The position numbers were made by a program, and so were the translations under genes. A stretch of DNA of 64,000 nt from Phlegmacium glaucopus (lineage: Eukaryota; Basidiomycota; Agaricomycetes; Agaricales; Cortinariaceae): contig MU130572.1 of NCBI GenBank assembly GCA_015039465.1, forward strand, positions 62,001 to 126,000, read 5' to 3'. Shown here piece by piece: positions 1 through 12,949 of this stretch. The notes beneath the pieces are model-generated. The model did not search any database, was not told the DNA's origin, and saw only the letters and a list, made by a program, of their open reading frames with translations. Each line of letters begins with the position of its first letter. The first letter of the stretch is position 1.

Positions 1-455
1 TGGGACTTGAAAGTACTTTACCGATTCCACAGTTAATCAGGTACACTCAAGCAATCCTCACCAATGTCGGTGCCTTACTCACATCGTGTTCTAGTAATTA
101 TCGTCAACGGTCGCTTTACGGCTTCCGCATGTCTACCCTCATCGGCTGGGTCGGTGGAGATGCTTTCAAGTACGTATATCGTACATTTTGCCTTTTAGTG
201 CATTCAGACTTATGAAATCAGAACGGTGTACTTCTTCCGACACCATTCTCCACTCCAGTTTAAAGTCTGTGCCATCTTTCAGCTTTCAATTGACTGCGGT
301 AAGCACCCATGACATCAAGATGCCATTAGCTAATAACTGTCTTGTTTATAGTGATCATTGCACAACGGGTGGTGTATGGGAATGCTGCTCCCATGTCAGT
401 TCTACTTCAGGAAGATGATGAACTAGAGCACGCCCTGTCCCTGGCAGATGAGTAA
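1..455 (+). CDS. PQ-loop repeat protein, 3' part (SLC66A2/Any1-like)
   Basis: Three terminal exons are visible: from base 3 to about 178, 222-298, and about 350-455 ending in TAA. Spliced, they read through a stretch ending GWVGGDAFK, then TVYFF, which matches the second PQ-loop motif of the SLC66A2/PQLC1 family (yeast Any1/Cfs1). These are seven-helix membrane proteins of Golgi and endosomes linked to phospholipid asymmetry or small-solute transport. The C-terminal tail after the last helix is short and acidic (LLQEDDELEHALSLADE). The 5' part lies outside the window, so length cannot be judged. The splice junctions restore the motif exactly, which supports the model. Family assignment is firm; the precise substrate or role is inference. 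Confidence 0.8.
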
Positions 456-1552
456 ATGAACAGTTACGCCTGGAGGTCTATATATTCTCAGGATCAAGGT
501 CCCTGTTATACTCAATAAGTATCCTTATCTTTGACATATGCATAGATGTTGTGCTATTCCTTTCTTCGCCTTCTAAGTTACCACGGTGGTAATTCGATAC
601 CCACAGGGACGGAAAGGTGTGAACAAGTAAGTCTGGGGTACAGATCTATACCTCGAACCGAAGCAACGGATTTATTTTCCCTCAGAGAAAAACCTGTACT
701 TATAGTTTGTCAAGACTTCCATGGAAGGAAAATACTCCTGCACTAATATTGCGCGTATATTATTGATGATGTTGTATAAGTCAATATCAACACTTCGGAG
801 AGTAGCCAGATAAGTATCTCTCCAGAGACCTTCACGTTTAAAGGTTTGCAGAGGTATTAATGTGCTCCCTTGTACGAGGTAACATCCCCATCCCAATGCA
901 ACTAGTCAGGTCGTCGTGGATATGTATGTAGCAGAGTGGGAAAGGCTTGAACAGCCCTGGGTGTAGATGTTGGTTGACTGCACATTGAAGCCATTTGCAC
1001 CTAACTGAATCATGACAATAATCTAATTTGAGATTATGTCGGTAGGTAATCAGGAAACATGCACGATGTGAACAGGAGATTGATGAAAAGTAATAAAATC
1101 CACAATTGAGTTATCCACCGCTCACTAACACTTACTTGTGATAGGCAATAGCTGGATCCATGGAGCCTGATTGCCTAGACTCGGAAGGCCTGACTGCAAA
1201 GACGACCAGAATGTGTTTAAGAAAGGACGTAGTTGATTGAGGAATTTAGCGAGCGGGTGAAGTAGCACGTCACTTTGATATAACATTCGAGACTATGTGA
1301 TGCTAACTACTTAGTCAGGATCAAGTCAAGGATGGGTTTCCAAATTCCCAACACAGGTACCGTACTGGGCTTTGAAGATAATATCTCGAGTTTTCAGAAG
1401 AAACCTCTGATACAGGCTGTGTTATTTATTTGTCTGCGTCCCGTTAATGCGGGTAAATATAATAGATACAAACACATTACTGCCCTCCTCACCCAAACCA
1501 ACGCGCAGTTTCTCCAATCGTTGTGGACGTCACCCCCTCACTGTTGGCTACT
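456..1552. other. intergenic region, no gene seen
   Basis: About 1.1 kb between the PQ-loop gene and clathrin heavy chain. Reading frames here are short, lack family motifs and do not splice into anything recognisable. It should contain the PQ-loop 3' UTR and the clathrin promoter. No clear TATA box stands out just upstream of 1553. Confidence 0.6.
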
Positions 1553-4500
1553 ATGGACACATCGAAACCAATTGCGTTTTGCGAGCATCTACAGCTCTCA
1601 AGTTTGGGAGTTCAACCGGCCTCTATATCCTTCCAGGTATGTTGACGCGACAATGAGTTGCTGACGTGCGTGCACTAACTACCCAAATCTTGTTCGGCAT
1701 GCATCGCTAGGTATGTTACCGAGCATGTACTCAACTGCTCTAGGCGCCTTTACTCACTTCTTCAAGACCTTGACTCTAGAATCCGACCATTTCATTTGTA
1801 TCCGAGAAAAAGTTAATGAGCAAGCGCAGGTTGTCATTATCGACCTCGCAGACGCCAATAATGTCCTCCGACGACCTATATCTGCTGACTCAGCGATCAT
1901 GCATCCTAAGCAAAAGGTTCTGGCCTTAAGAGGTCTGTCGCATCGAGCCACGTCCTCGAATGACAGCTTTGTTAACGTTGTCGTTAGCTGCTCGTACCCT
2001 GCAAATCTTCAATATTGAGACAAAGCAGAAGATTAAATCACATAGCAACAACGAGGATATCGTGTTTTGGAAGTGGGTATCGGACACCACCATTGGCATG
2101 GTCACCGAAACATCTGTGTACCATTGGACAATTGCAGACCAGACATCACCTCCTCAGAAAATATTCGACCGCCATCCTACTCTTGCTGGCGCCCAAATAA
2201 TCAACTACCGAGTGACCCCTGATGAAAAATGGCTTGTTCTTGTCGGTATATCTGGAAACTCCAACAATCCCTCCGCATTCAAAATCAAGGGGTCTATGCA
2301 ACTCTACAGTAGGGACCGGGGCGTTAGCCAGCCTATTGAAGGCCATGCCGCTTCATTTGCCGAGATAAAGTTGGACGGCCACCAGAAGCCCACGAAACTT
2401 TTCACTTTTGCCGTTCGCACAGCGACGGGTGCTAAGGTTTTTGACTTGCCCCAACAACGAAATATTTTTACTGATGCCTGAACTATATAGCTGCATATTG
2501 TCGAGATCGATCATCAAGCACCTGATCCTCCATTCACCAAGAAGAATGTGGATGTCTATTTCCCACCCGAAGCGACAAACGATTTTCCAGTCGCTATGCA
2601 AGTTTCGAAGAAGCATGGCATTATTTACCTTGTCACCAAATATGGCTTCATCCACCTCTATGACCTCGAATCCGGTGCCTGTGTCTACATGAACCGTATT
2701 TCGGGGGAGACCATCTTTGTCACCGCAGACCACGACGCTACGAATGGTATCATTGGTGTAAATAAGAAAGGCCAAGTTCTTAGTGTCAACGTCGACGAAC
2801 TGACCATCATTCCTTACATTTTGACCACTCTCAACAACACCGATCTTGCATTTAAGCTTGCGAGTCGTGCGAATCTGCCTGGTGCAGATGATCTCTATGT
2901 AAAACAATACCAACAACTATTCCAAAGTGGACAGTTCAACGAAGCTGCCAAAGTCGCAGCAAATTCGCCTAGAGTAAGTACAGAAATACTTGACCCTTAT
3001 TGGACGTTAATGTTAGTCATATAGGGTATATTACGAACAACTGCTGTCATTGAATCTTTCAAGCAAGCACCAGCTCCTCCCGGTGGTCTTTCACCTATTC
3101 TGCAATACTTTGGCATTCTTCTGGAGAAAGGCGAGCTCAACCATCAAGAGTCTCTCGAACTCGCACGACCAGTTTTGCAACAAGGAAGGAAGCAACTTCT
3201 AGAGAAGTGGTTGAAGGAAAACAAGGTTCGTAATTATTACGGGTTATTCAACTGCCATAGTCTCACTTACTATGACACTATAGTTGACATGTAGCGAGGA
3301 ACTTGGAGATATTGTTCGCCTCCACGACATGACCCTGGCTCTCAGTGTCTATCTACGTGCTAATATTCCCAACAAAGTCGTAGCTTGCTTTGCCGAGACG
3401 GGTCAGACTGACAAGATTGTTCTCTATTCGAAGAAGGTTGGCTACACCCCCGATTTCGCTGGATTGTTGCAACATATCATGCGAACCAACCCTGAGAAAG
3501 GTGCCGAGTTCGCCGCGCAACTGGCCAATGACGAAAACGGTCCTTTAGTTGACATCGAACGAGTAAGTTTTCATACCAGATGCGATCATGTAGAAACCTC
3601 CTAACGTATAATCACAGGTTGTCGACATTTTCATGTCTCAGAACATGATCCAACCCGCAACGTCCTTCTTATTGGACGCTCTGAAGGACAACAAGCCTGA
3701 ACAAGGACACCTGCAGACTCGTCTTTTGGAGCTCAACCTCGTTCATGCACCTCAGGTTGCGGATGCCATTCTTGGCAACGAGATGTTCACACATTACGAT
3801 CGTCCAAGGATTGCCAACCTGTGTGAGAAGGCTGGTTTGCTGCAGCGTGTATGTCTAGACTCTCAGCACAAGCTACTTCTGCTCATGAAATTACTAGGCG
3901 CTGGAACACTACGAAGACATTGCTGACATCAAGCGCGCTATCGTCCATACCACTGGACTTCCACCAGACGTTAGTTTCTTTGAACCTTTCCTTAATAAGA
4001 CTCGGTGCTAAAACTAAAAAAATTCAGTGGCTAGTCAACTACTTCAGTCGCCTTACCACGGAACAGTCTATGATCTGTTTGCAAGAAATGCTGCGTGTTA
4101 ACATCCGTCAAAACCTACAGGTCGCCATTCAAATCGCCACAAAGTACTCCGACATCTTGGGTCCTGTCAAACTTATCGAGATGTTCGAAGGCTTTAAGAC
4201 TTTCGAAGGTCTATACTATTACCTTGGCTCCATTGTTAACCTCAGCGAAGATCCCGAGGTTCACTTTAAGTACATCCAGGCTGCCACACGTACTGGTCAA
4301 CTACGCGAGGTTGAGCGTATCTGCAGAGAGAGCAACTTCTACAATCCCGAAAAAGTCAAGAATTTCCTCAAGGAGGCCAAACTTGCCGACCAACTCCCAT
4401 TGATCATCGTCTGTGATCGATTCGACTTCGTGCATGACCTCGTTCTGTATCTGTATCAAAACGGTTTAACAAAGTTCATTGAAGTCTACGTTCAGCGTGT

Positions 4501-7500
4501 CAACTCTGTTCGCACACCTCAAGTCGTTGGTGGACTCCTGGATGTTGATTGTGACGAAGGTACTATCAAAGGCTTGTTAGGATCTGTAACCGGCAACTTC
4601 CCCATCGACGAGCTCGTACATGAAGTCGAACAACGCAATAGGTTGAAGTTGATTCTACCCTGGCTTGAAGCCCGTGTACAAGCTGGTAGCCAGGACCCGG
4701 CTGTATTCAATGCTGTTGCCAAGATTTATATTGATAGCAATAATAATCCTGAGCAATTCCTCAAGGAGAATAATGTAAGGCACATATTCTGTTGGTTGTT
4801 CATGGCTCACCAGTTTGTTCATATAGATGTATGAGCCATTGATTGTTGGGAAGTTCTGCGAAGCACGCGATCCATACCTAGCTTACATCGCTTATGCGAA
4901 AGGTCTTTGCGACGATGAACTTATCTCTATCACCAATGACAACTCCATGTTCAAGCAACAAGCTCGATATCTTATCAAGCGCCGTCAACCCGACCTTTGG
5001 GCTCAAGTTCTCGTTCATGACAATGTCCATCGCCGTGCACTCATTGATCAGGTCCGTCTTTTGGGATATCCAGGGTTGACAACTGTCTCATGGTATATTT
5101 AGATTGTCGCCACAGCCCTTCCGGAATGTACTGATCCCGATGACGTCTCCGTGACTGTCAAGGCTTTCCTTCAAGCCGACCTTCCTATTGAACTTATTGA
5201 ACTCCTGGAGAAGATTATTATCGAGCCGTCTCCATTCAGCGACAACAAAAATCTCCAGAATCTTCTTCTTCTCACAGCAATTCGTGCTGATAAAGGCAAA
5301 GTAGTTGGATATATCAATAAGCTTCAAAATTATGAAGTTACGGACATTGCCAAAATCGCCATTGAGCATGGTCTCTATGAAGAAGCTTTGACCATCTACA
5401 AGAAGCATGACCAACATGCGCTTGCTATCAATGTCCTTGTTGAGCATATTGTCTCTATTGATCGTGGACTGGATTATGCTACCAAAGTCAACGAACCTGA
5501 CGTTTGGAGCAGACTTGCTAAAGCGCAGCTCGACGGTCTGCGGATCAAGGACTCAGTCGGTATGAATCTTTAAATTATTTTGATTTCTTGTCTCTCATTT
5601 CTCTTGCGCATAGAATCCTATATCAAGGCTCAAGATCCTTCTAACTTTGCCGAAGTCATCGAGATCGCCAACCACGCAGGTAAACACGATGAACTGGTCA
5701 AGTACCTCCAAATGTCCCGCAAGACCCTGCGGGAGCCCAAAATCGATACTGAGTTGGCCTATGCCTATGCCAAGACGGATCGGTTGCATGATATGGAGGA
5801 CTTCCTTGGAATGACAAATGTTGCCGACATCCTCGAAGTTGGAGAGAAATGTTTCGAAGATGAACTCTACCAGGCTGCTAAACTTCTATTCACCAGCATC
5901 TCAAATTGGGCTCGGTTGGCTACCACTTTGATATACCTTGGAGAGAATCAGTCCGCAGTTGAAAGTGCACGAAAGGCTGGGAATACGCAGTAAGTTTTTG
6001 TCTCCTCATTTATATAAACGAATGATAATGACTGTTTCAGGGTTTGGAAACAAGTGCACGCTGCCTGCATCGAGAAGTCCGAGTTCCGATTAGTGCGTGA
6101 AGCGCAACTAGACTGTTTATTTTTACTGATTTTTTTAGGCTCAAATTTGTGGTCTTCATATTATAGTCCATGCTGTACGTGGTCCTCTCTGACTAAGTGG
6201 CGTTGTACTCATATTTTTCTTAGGAGGAGTTGACCGCCCTAATTCAATTATATGAAACGCGCGGTCACTTTGAAGAGATAGTTGGTCTGTTGGAGGCTGG
6301 TTTAAGTCTCGAACGTGCACATATGGGTATCTTCACCGAACTTTCCATTTTGCTGAGCAAGTACAAGCCTGCCAGACGTAAGTCAACCTGCAACCTCTTA
6401 CCTTGCCTTTCATGATAATCACATGTGCAGTCATGGAGCATTTGAAGCTTTTTGTCGCCCGCATCAACATTCCCAAGGTTATCAAAGCAACAGAGAAGGC
6501 TCACCTGTGGCCAGAGCTCGTCTTTTTATATATCAAATACGATGAGTTTGTAGGTATCTTGTTATTCCATGTCTCTTCATCCTCCTCATGGCCCCTTTCC
6601 AGGACAACGCCGCCCTTGCTATGATCGAGCGCTCTGCTGATGCTTGGGAGCACAACCAATTCAAGGATGTTATTGTTCGCGCTGCTAATGTCGAGATGCA
6701 AGTGATTTTCTCGATGAATTAGATTCTCGTTAATCTTTCATAACAGTTATTACAAGGCTCTTACTTTCTACCTCCAAGAACAACCCACACTTTTAACAGA
6801 CCTGCTCACTGTTCTCATTCCTCGAATTGATCACAGCCGTGTCGTTCGAATGTTCAGACAAATCGACCACATCCCCCTGATCCGCTCATATCTCATTGCT
6901 GTACAACAAGTACGTAGTAGATTTGGCATCTGCATGTGCATGTGCCTTTACTGACTATTCTTCATAGTTCAATCATGAAGCCGTGAACGACGCTTACAAC
7001 GATCTTCTCATTGAGGAGGAAGACTACAAAACACTTCGCGACTCGATTGACAGCTTCGATAATTTCAACAACATCGCTCTTGCGAAGCGACTAGAAAAGC
7101 ACGAGCTACTCGAATTCCGTCGACTAGCAGCTCACCTATACAAGGTATGTTCCTTCTTATCTGCAAGTCCTTTTACTCATTATCTTTAGAAAAATGGACG
7201 ATGGGAAGAATCAATATCTCTGTCGAAACAGGACAAGTTGTACAAAGATGCTATGGTCACTTCTGCAGTCTCAGCATCAACTGAAATTGCTGAAGAGTTG
7301 CTTTCATACTTCGTGGATATCGGAAACAAGGAATGTTTCGCAGCTCTTCTGTACATTTGCTTCGACCTTCTACGCTCTGACGTCGTGGAAGAACTGTCCT
7401 GGCAACATGGACTCAACGATTTCTATATGCCATACAAAATACAAGTACAGCGCTCACTAGTGGACAAAGTAAGCATAAGTCAAATGTTGTTATCCTCAAA

Positions 7501-7800
7501 TCTTATCGTTTGTACAGTTAGCACAGCTGGAGAAGGAGGTCAAGGAACGATCTAAGAAAGATGCACAAAAAGAGCAAACGGAAGCAGAGGCGCCAATCAT
7601 CAATCCAGGCGGCTTTGGCAGAGGGCTGTACCTCACGAATGGGTAGGTGGATTAACTTTTTGTTACTCATTGTTACTTAGGAGTTTCCAGAATTGTGGGT
7701 CAGGCTCCTCTGATGGGGGTGGCTCCTGTACGTCCAATTTCTCCTGGAAAGTCCTCATTAACTAATAATCTTTCTTTAGTCTATGACTGGGCTCTATTGA
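1553..7800 (+). CDS. CHC1: Clathrin heavy chain
   Basis: Forms the triskelion legs of clathrin coats on trans-Golgi and endocytic vesicles. The start [19 protein letters not shown] aligns with the family N-terminus, followed by the beta-propeller segment with [11 protein letters not shown] and [13 protein letters not shown], then a long series of alpha-solenoid CHC repeats, and a C-terminal tail with the light-chain and trimerisation region ([12 protein letters not shown]). The end is spliced to APSMTGLY and a TGA at 7798-7800. About 22 introns of 45-60 nt interrupt it, the first being longer (1637-1766). Several exons are tiny: 6139-6174 is 36 nt, 7691-7727 is 37 nt and the last coding exon is 21 nt. 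Protein length is about 1,680 residues, as usual for the family. All exons join in frame, so the gene looks intact. Confidence 0.97.
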
Positions 7801-8272
7801 TTTGTCATTTTCATACTTGTAGATCCGGCTATATAATGTTTCTCACTTGCTAATTGGATCATTTTTATCTTTTTGTCACTGTTCCCGCCAAAGAAACAAT
7901 TCACGCCCAACCAACATCCCAAATATTCGACTACAAGATCAGTCTGTCAACGATCAATCCAACTGTCAAACTTCTTGATCATAGAAGAAATAAAGCATAC
8001 ATTGCAAAATACATGTGGATGGTATCAATAAAAATGAGTGTATGTATGGGTAAGCGCAGCGCATTGCATATAGTAAGTATAGTGTGATGTCCTCATCAAT
8101 CATTTAAACGTGTTGCTTGTGGGCGAAACAGAAATTAGGTGGGTATAACACACGTCAGCCCAAGATAAAGGGGAAAAGAGTGGAAAGCAAACGTGCTTGC
8201 CAGCTCGAGTAAGGAAGGAGCACTGCGGTAAACGTTTTCCGGTTACAGAAAGTCTCAGCGCCTAGTCATCCT
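7801..8272. other. convergent 3' intergenic region
   Basis: 472 bp between two convergent genes (clathrin plus strand, Rho3 minus strand). It should hold both 3' UTRs. I see no further gene or repeat. Confidence 0.6.
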
Positions 8273-9382
8273 TTACATCAAAAGGCAGCCTCCATCGCTT
8301 GATCCCTTCGCACGACTGCTTAATGACACCCGGGCAGCTTCGTAGAAGACCTCCGTAACACCTCGATTATGTTTGGAACTGCATTCTGTTCACGAAGCTA
8401 AATGATAAGCTGGTAGCCATAACGATAGAAGGAGCAAAAGGACTGACCAAGATATCGAGACGCACGTATTCGTCTTGCGACAGCTAAACCTTCTTCATAT
8501 TGCACCGTATGTGACCCATATCGACTTAGCCTTTCCTTCACAGCGGGGTCGTCTCGAAGATCGCATTTAAGGGCTAGGTGACATGATGAATAGAAGTGTG
8601 AGAGAATGAGAATGGAGAATGCGAACCAACGAGAACCAGCTGGTACCACGTGAGAGAGCTATCCATGGATAAGGAGGCAAACTAACATACCTTTACACCA
8701 GGACAATACTCTAGAATTTCCTCTAGCCACTGCCGCGCTGATCAATATCAAGAAGGTTGGGACCAGGGTGAAATAAATACCTTTGATTCGACATTTTCTA
8801 GTGATATAGGATTGTCTACGGAAAAACAGACCATGACGACGTGCGTTTCAGCATATGAAAGGGACCGCAGTCGGTCGAATTCTTCTTGGCCTTTAAATTT
8901 TGGATCAGAGTCATAGTTGAAAGACAAGCGGTGCTCCGACGCACCAGCTGTATCCCATAGGCTTAGTTCCACCGTTTGCTCGTCAACAAAAATATCATGC
9001 ACGTAATTCTCAAAAACCGTAGGTTCGCTAATGGATAGTTTAAATGTGTCTGCTCGGAGCCAAAAAAAAGGGGACATACTATACTTGTGTAAAAAACCCG
9101 CGGGTAAACACATTTAATAACGACGTTTTGCCTTGACATGATAAGTATCGGGTTGGAAAAACACAGATAACAGCATACCGCATGCACCATCCCCGCAAAC
9201 TACGACCTTGATAGACCTCAGCTCTTTAATCCACGCACATTAATAGCGCGACAGTGTCCGCACCTTTCGTTGTACCTTGGGCCCGAAAAGAGTCAGATGG
9301 AGTACAGGGAAGAAATGAAACATAGACTCACGGGTCTACGACCGAAAGAGGTTCCTTTAGCTGAGGAACCACAGAGGGACAT
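8273..9382 (-). CDS. RHO3: Rho3-type small GTPase
   Basis: A GTP-binding switch for polarised exocytosis and actin organisation at the plasma membrane in fungi. The 17-codon first exon (9332-9382) encodes [17 protein letters not shown]. It splices to an exon with the P-loop GDGACGKT, then [17 protein letters not shown] (effector region), [16 protein letters not shown] (switch II), ALKCDLR in place of the usual TKxD-type motif, and [10 protein letters not shown]. The C-terminus is a CAAX box, CLLM, for prenylation. [13 protein letters not shown] is characteristic of Rho3 rather than Rho1 or Cdc42. About seven short introns are needed; one of them falls inside DTAG|QEE, so the unspliced frame shows a spurious insertion there. 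An N-terminal Cys in LCGSS could be palmitoylated as in yeast Rho3 (inference). Confidence 0.92.
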
Positions 9383-9534
9383 TGGATGTAATGTTAAAGA
9401 AGGATCCGAGTCCACGGGCTTGCATGCAAGTGGCCAAAGCACGTGATCATAGCAGAATAATTACGTAAGTATATAATGACAAGATACAATAAACGTCGAA
9501 AGTCAATCAATTACATTGTACAAAACACTCCTTT

Positions 9535-12500
9535 TCACGACATCGCCAAATTATTCACAAAATCTTGCCAAGTAGATTGCATAGTCACTTCGGGAGATCC
9601 TGAGGATTTTCTTTGTCCAGGAGCAGGGTTTGTATCCAATATCGGTGGGCCCTGTCCATTGAATGAATTCCCGTTCGTATATGACGACGACGACGCCCCA
9701 CCATAGTCGTACACAGGGAAATATTGCGGAAGGGTCGGATAATTTCTGGTGGACATCTGTGGTGCCTGCTGTCTTGAAGTCATGCTTTGCTGCGTTGACT
9801 GCATCATATCTTGCAAGGACGATTGTGGGAGGTAAGTCGATGATGGGACCTCCTGATATGACTGTGCAGGTAATGTTGACATCCCATATATTGACACAGG
9901 AGAGAGGTCAACGTCAGAATACGAGCCGTGATTCATGCTGGACGAGAGATCGTTGGAATATCCGTTGGTATTCGATGACGTTTGGGCATGATGCTGTTGT
10001 TGACTATGTCCAGAGTTGTTGAAAGATTGTAGGTATTCCAGTACACTTGGGTGAGCTTGATGTTGCATCGTCGGTGACAAGGGTAAGGGCACGATTGGGT
10101 TGTGAGAAGTTGGCGATCTATCTGGAATCGTTGGCGATACAGGTTCCTTTTTTGAGACTAAACGAGTCTTTCCTCCAAGGATTGAAAGCTCGTCGTCGTC
10201 GTCGTCAGGAGTGGTCGGTACATTTGTAGCGTTATACCGACTTAAAGGAGAACCCTTCCCTCTTCGGAATTCATCCATGCTGAAGTGAGCCTTTTCTTGC
10301 AAACGAAGCATGATGTTCTGGGTAAAATATTTATTTATTTATTTTCAAAAAACGCCACATCCAAAATAGACTTACCAGCACTTTAACGGCGCGGAAGCCG
10401 CGGGCAGTTTTTGAAAATAGCTCGCAAGCTGAATCGAGTTGTACAAGGGCTGATGGTGCCAAGCTCATCGAAGGACACCGGGTGACTATAGAACCAAGAA
10501 CAATCTAGAGCAAAAAGGATAAATTAAGACACGTGATTCGATTGAACAGTGAACTTCACCTACCGCACAAGAAAACATATGCGTCCACAAGAACCATATT
10601 CGCTCACTCGGTTCCTTCAACTGAGTGTGCAGATTTCGCATCATAGCCACAAGCGAACCGGCGCTTCTGTAAGCAGCAATCACAGATGTTCCATACGGAC
10701 TACCCAAGGGATCCTTAGGATGATCGCTGATAGCCCGTGCAAAGAAACTTCGGTGCAAATAGAGTAGGTCTATATTTTGCAATCAGCGATTCTTCCCTGG
10801 ATGGATACAGATAAGCGCAGCTTACTCATTTCTCGAATGGCTAGGACAATGTGGCGCTGCAACGTGAGCATGATAGTATCGGGGAATCCCCCTTGGCGAG
10901 GCTCAGAATTACCAAAGCCAGCAACTTGAAGGACAGGCGGTACTGGGAACGCCCGCAGCTTCCTGTCAAGTTGAAGCACGGTAGGATAAGTGGGCATTTT
11001 GGCTCCGAAGGCCTGATCATGGAGCAGTGTCATACATTCTGATGAAAACCGGTGCTTCCATGCGTTGACTTCACAAAGGAAAAAAAAAAAAAAAAGGACA
11101 CAAGTCAGCCAACAAACGGTACCCTGTGAAAATTTCCACTTACAACTCTGTTCATCAGAGGAATCGTTCAAGTGAGGCATCTTACAATCAAAGTGTGGCA
11201 GTGCAAATGATGGTGGTCGACCGAATGTCCAGCACTGCCATGAATCATAGGTGTACAGCTCCCAAAATAGTTCACGACGACGTTGAGTCTCAGTTGGGTC
11301 AACCTTCCATCTACCACTATCCCGATCTATGGGAGAGAAAGAATATATGAGTGGTCCATCATAACGAGAACCTTAGAGGAATAACGCACGCAGGCCGATC
11401 TTGAGATATGATGACCAAGGTTCAGCTTTCTGATGGAATTGTCCGTAAAAAAGTAGAACTCACACTTTGTGCGACTTTGACGGCAAGGCCCATCGTAGCC
11501 CATCGAGCACCAGCGCTGGTCCCATGTCTATCGGCAAAAAAAAGGTAAAATGTCATCAAGTACTAGATATGAAGGTTTAATATCTCCATCTGGAAGAGGA
11601 GCTAAGCGACATACCAAGGCTTGAACAGCGTTGATAGTGGGCTCGTCGAATACGGAATAGTGGAATAAAGCTGCCCGCGCTAGTTGATGGTATTTTTCTG
11701 CTTCAAGACTATACGATGGCAAAGAGGTGTCCATAAGGGATCCAATCGCAAGGACCATGAACATCAAGGAAAGTCGATGGTATGAGAGTGGATCATCTAA
11801 GATCGGCCCGGTAGATTGATCATAAATTTGGGAATATACCTCGGTATCGAATGATTCTTTATTAATGGGATTATACCTAGAAGCATGACCAAATCAGGGA
11901 ATATACAGATATTGGCTGGGAAAAACGTACATCCACGCAGCATGGCTGTAGTATATTGTCCGCCGCTGAAGTGCTATTTCGGCAGACGGGAGGTACCAGG
12001 AGAGCGTTTGCAGACCAACGTTAATGCGTGCAGATAAAGGTGATAAAGGAATTGCTGATGCGCGGTTCAAAATTTCTGGCGGGAGGCTATTCTGCAGACC
12101 CTGTAGGTGATTATCAAGGTCATCTTCTTCCAAGAGTTCGTTCTAAATATAACTCAATTCGATGTCGCAATGATGGAGTCATCGAACCAACTTACCTGAA
12201 GGAAGTACTAAGGATCGCGGAATCAGATATAGTGTAAAAAGGGATAGAAATGTTCCTTACCCAAGAATTTGCGGTCTGTCCAAAGTATTTGACTCGTCCT
12301 GTTAGACTTATTGACAATGATCCAAAAGCATCGATTATGTCAGGATTAGTTTCTTCTTCCTTAATGTTAACCGAATTGGGGGATTTTGTGTGGGCTATAT
12401 CGCGCTGAAGTGGGGCCTTTATCTTCAGCAGTTCTTCCGTCAACAGTGGGTGCTGATCCGATGACAAGTGAGCGTGCGATGACCTGAGTGCGTCCTCCAA

Positions 12501-12949
12501 TTCTCGAACGCGCGTCGCTAATTCAGATATTTTTTCATGCAATTCTTGTGTCGAGGCAAGGACAAATCTTCGGGGGGTATACTTATAAGCTTGATACCAC
12601 CAGGGTACATGTGACCATAAACCTTACCGATTCCCTTGACCAGTTGTAAGGGAGCCCTGGAAGTAAGTTAGTGAGAAAGGCACCAAAGAACATGGGACAA
12701 GCAACCCACATCAGGGCAGATAGCTCCACATCCTCTTTTCACGCAGGAGCTACATGGAATCGCTCGATCGCAGCGTAACTTGAGCCTATACAGAAAAACA
12801 ATTTGATCGCGGGAAGGCGGCACGGATATGATGGCATACCTTCGACACTCCGCGCAGCTCAGACGAGTGGCACCCTTTCTACGTTTTTTTGCTGGATTGT
12901 CGCCTCCAAGGGCGTCCATTCTTCTCTCATATGGGGAAGGAGGCGGCAT
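9535..12949 (-). CDS. Zn2Cys6 transcription factor with fungal-specific TF domain (paralog 1)
   Basis: Nuclear regulator. The N-terminus has a Zn2Cys6 binuclear cluster, CAECRRLKLRCDRAIPC..CVKRGCGAIC, split by an intron after CRR. It continues GSLTTGQGNRFVLAST, a coiled linker (LHEKISELATRVRELEDAL), then the fungal_trans middle domain with GQTANSW, AAWMY, ATMGLAVKVAQS, RDSGRW and TYDSWQ. The tail is Ser/Gln/Asn-rich with low complexity and ends in a WQDFVNNLA motif. An apparent break near 11540-11600 is resolved by an intron whose next exon reads LMTFYLFFADRHG, so the gene seems intact. Its closest visible relative is the divergent gene at 21536-25136; both share several intron positions. Targets are unknown. 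Confidence 0.9.

Noticed and set aside
8890..8950. apparent insertion inside the switch II region of Rho3
   Set aside because: It is a short intron; splicing restores DTAGQEEF.
11520..11640. apparent frameshift and missing block in Zn2Cys6 paralog 1
   Set aside because: An intron ending ATATCTAG followed by an exon reading LMTFYLFFADRHG restores the frame and the conserved block.
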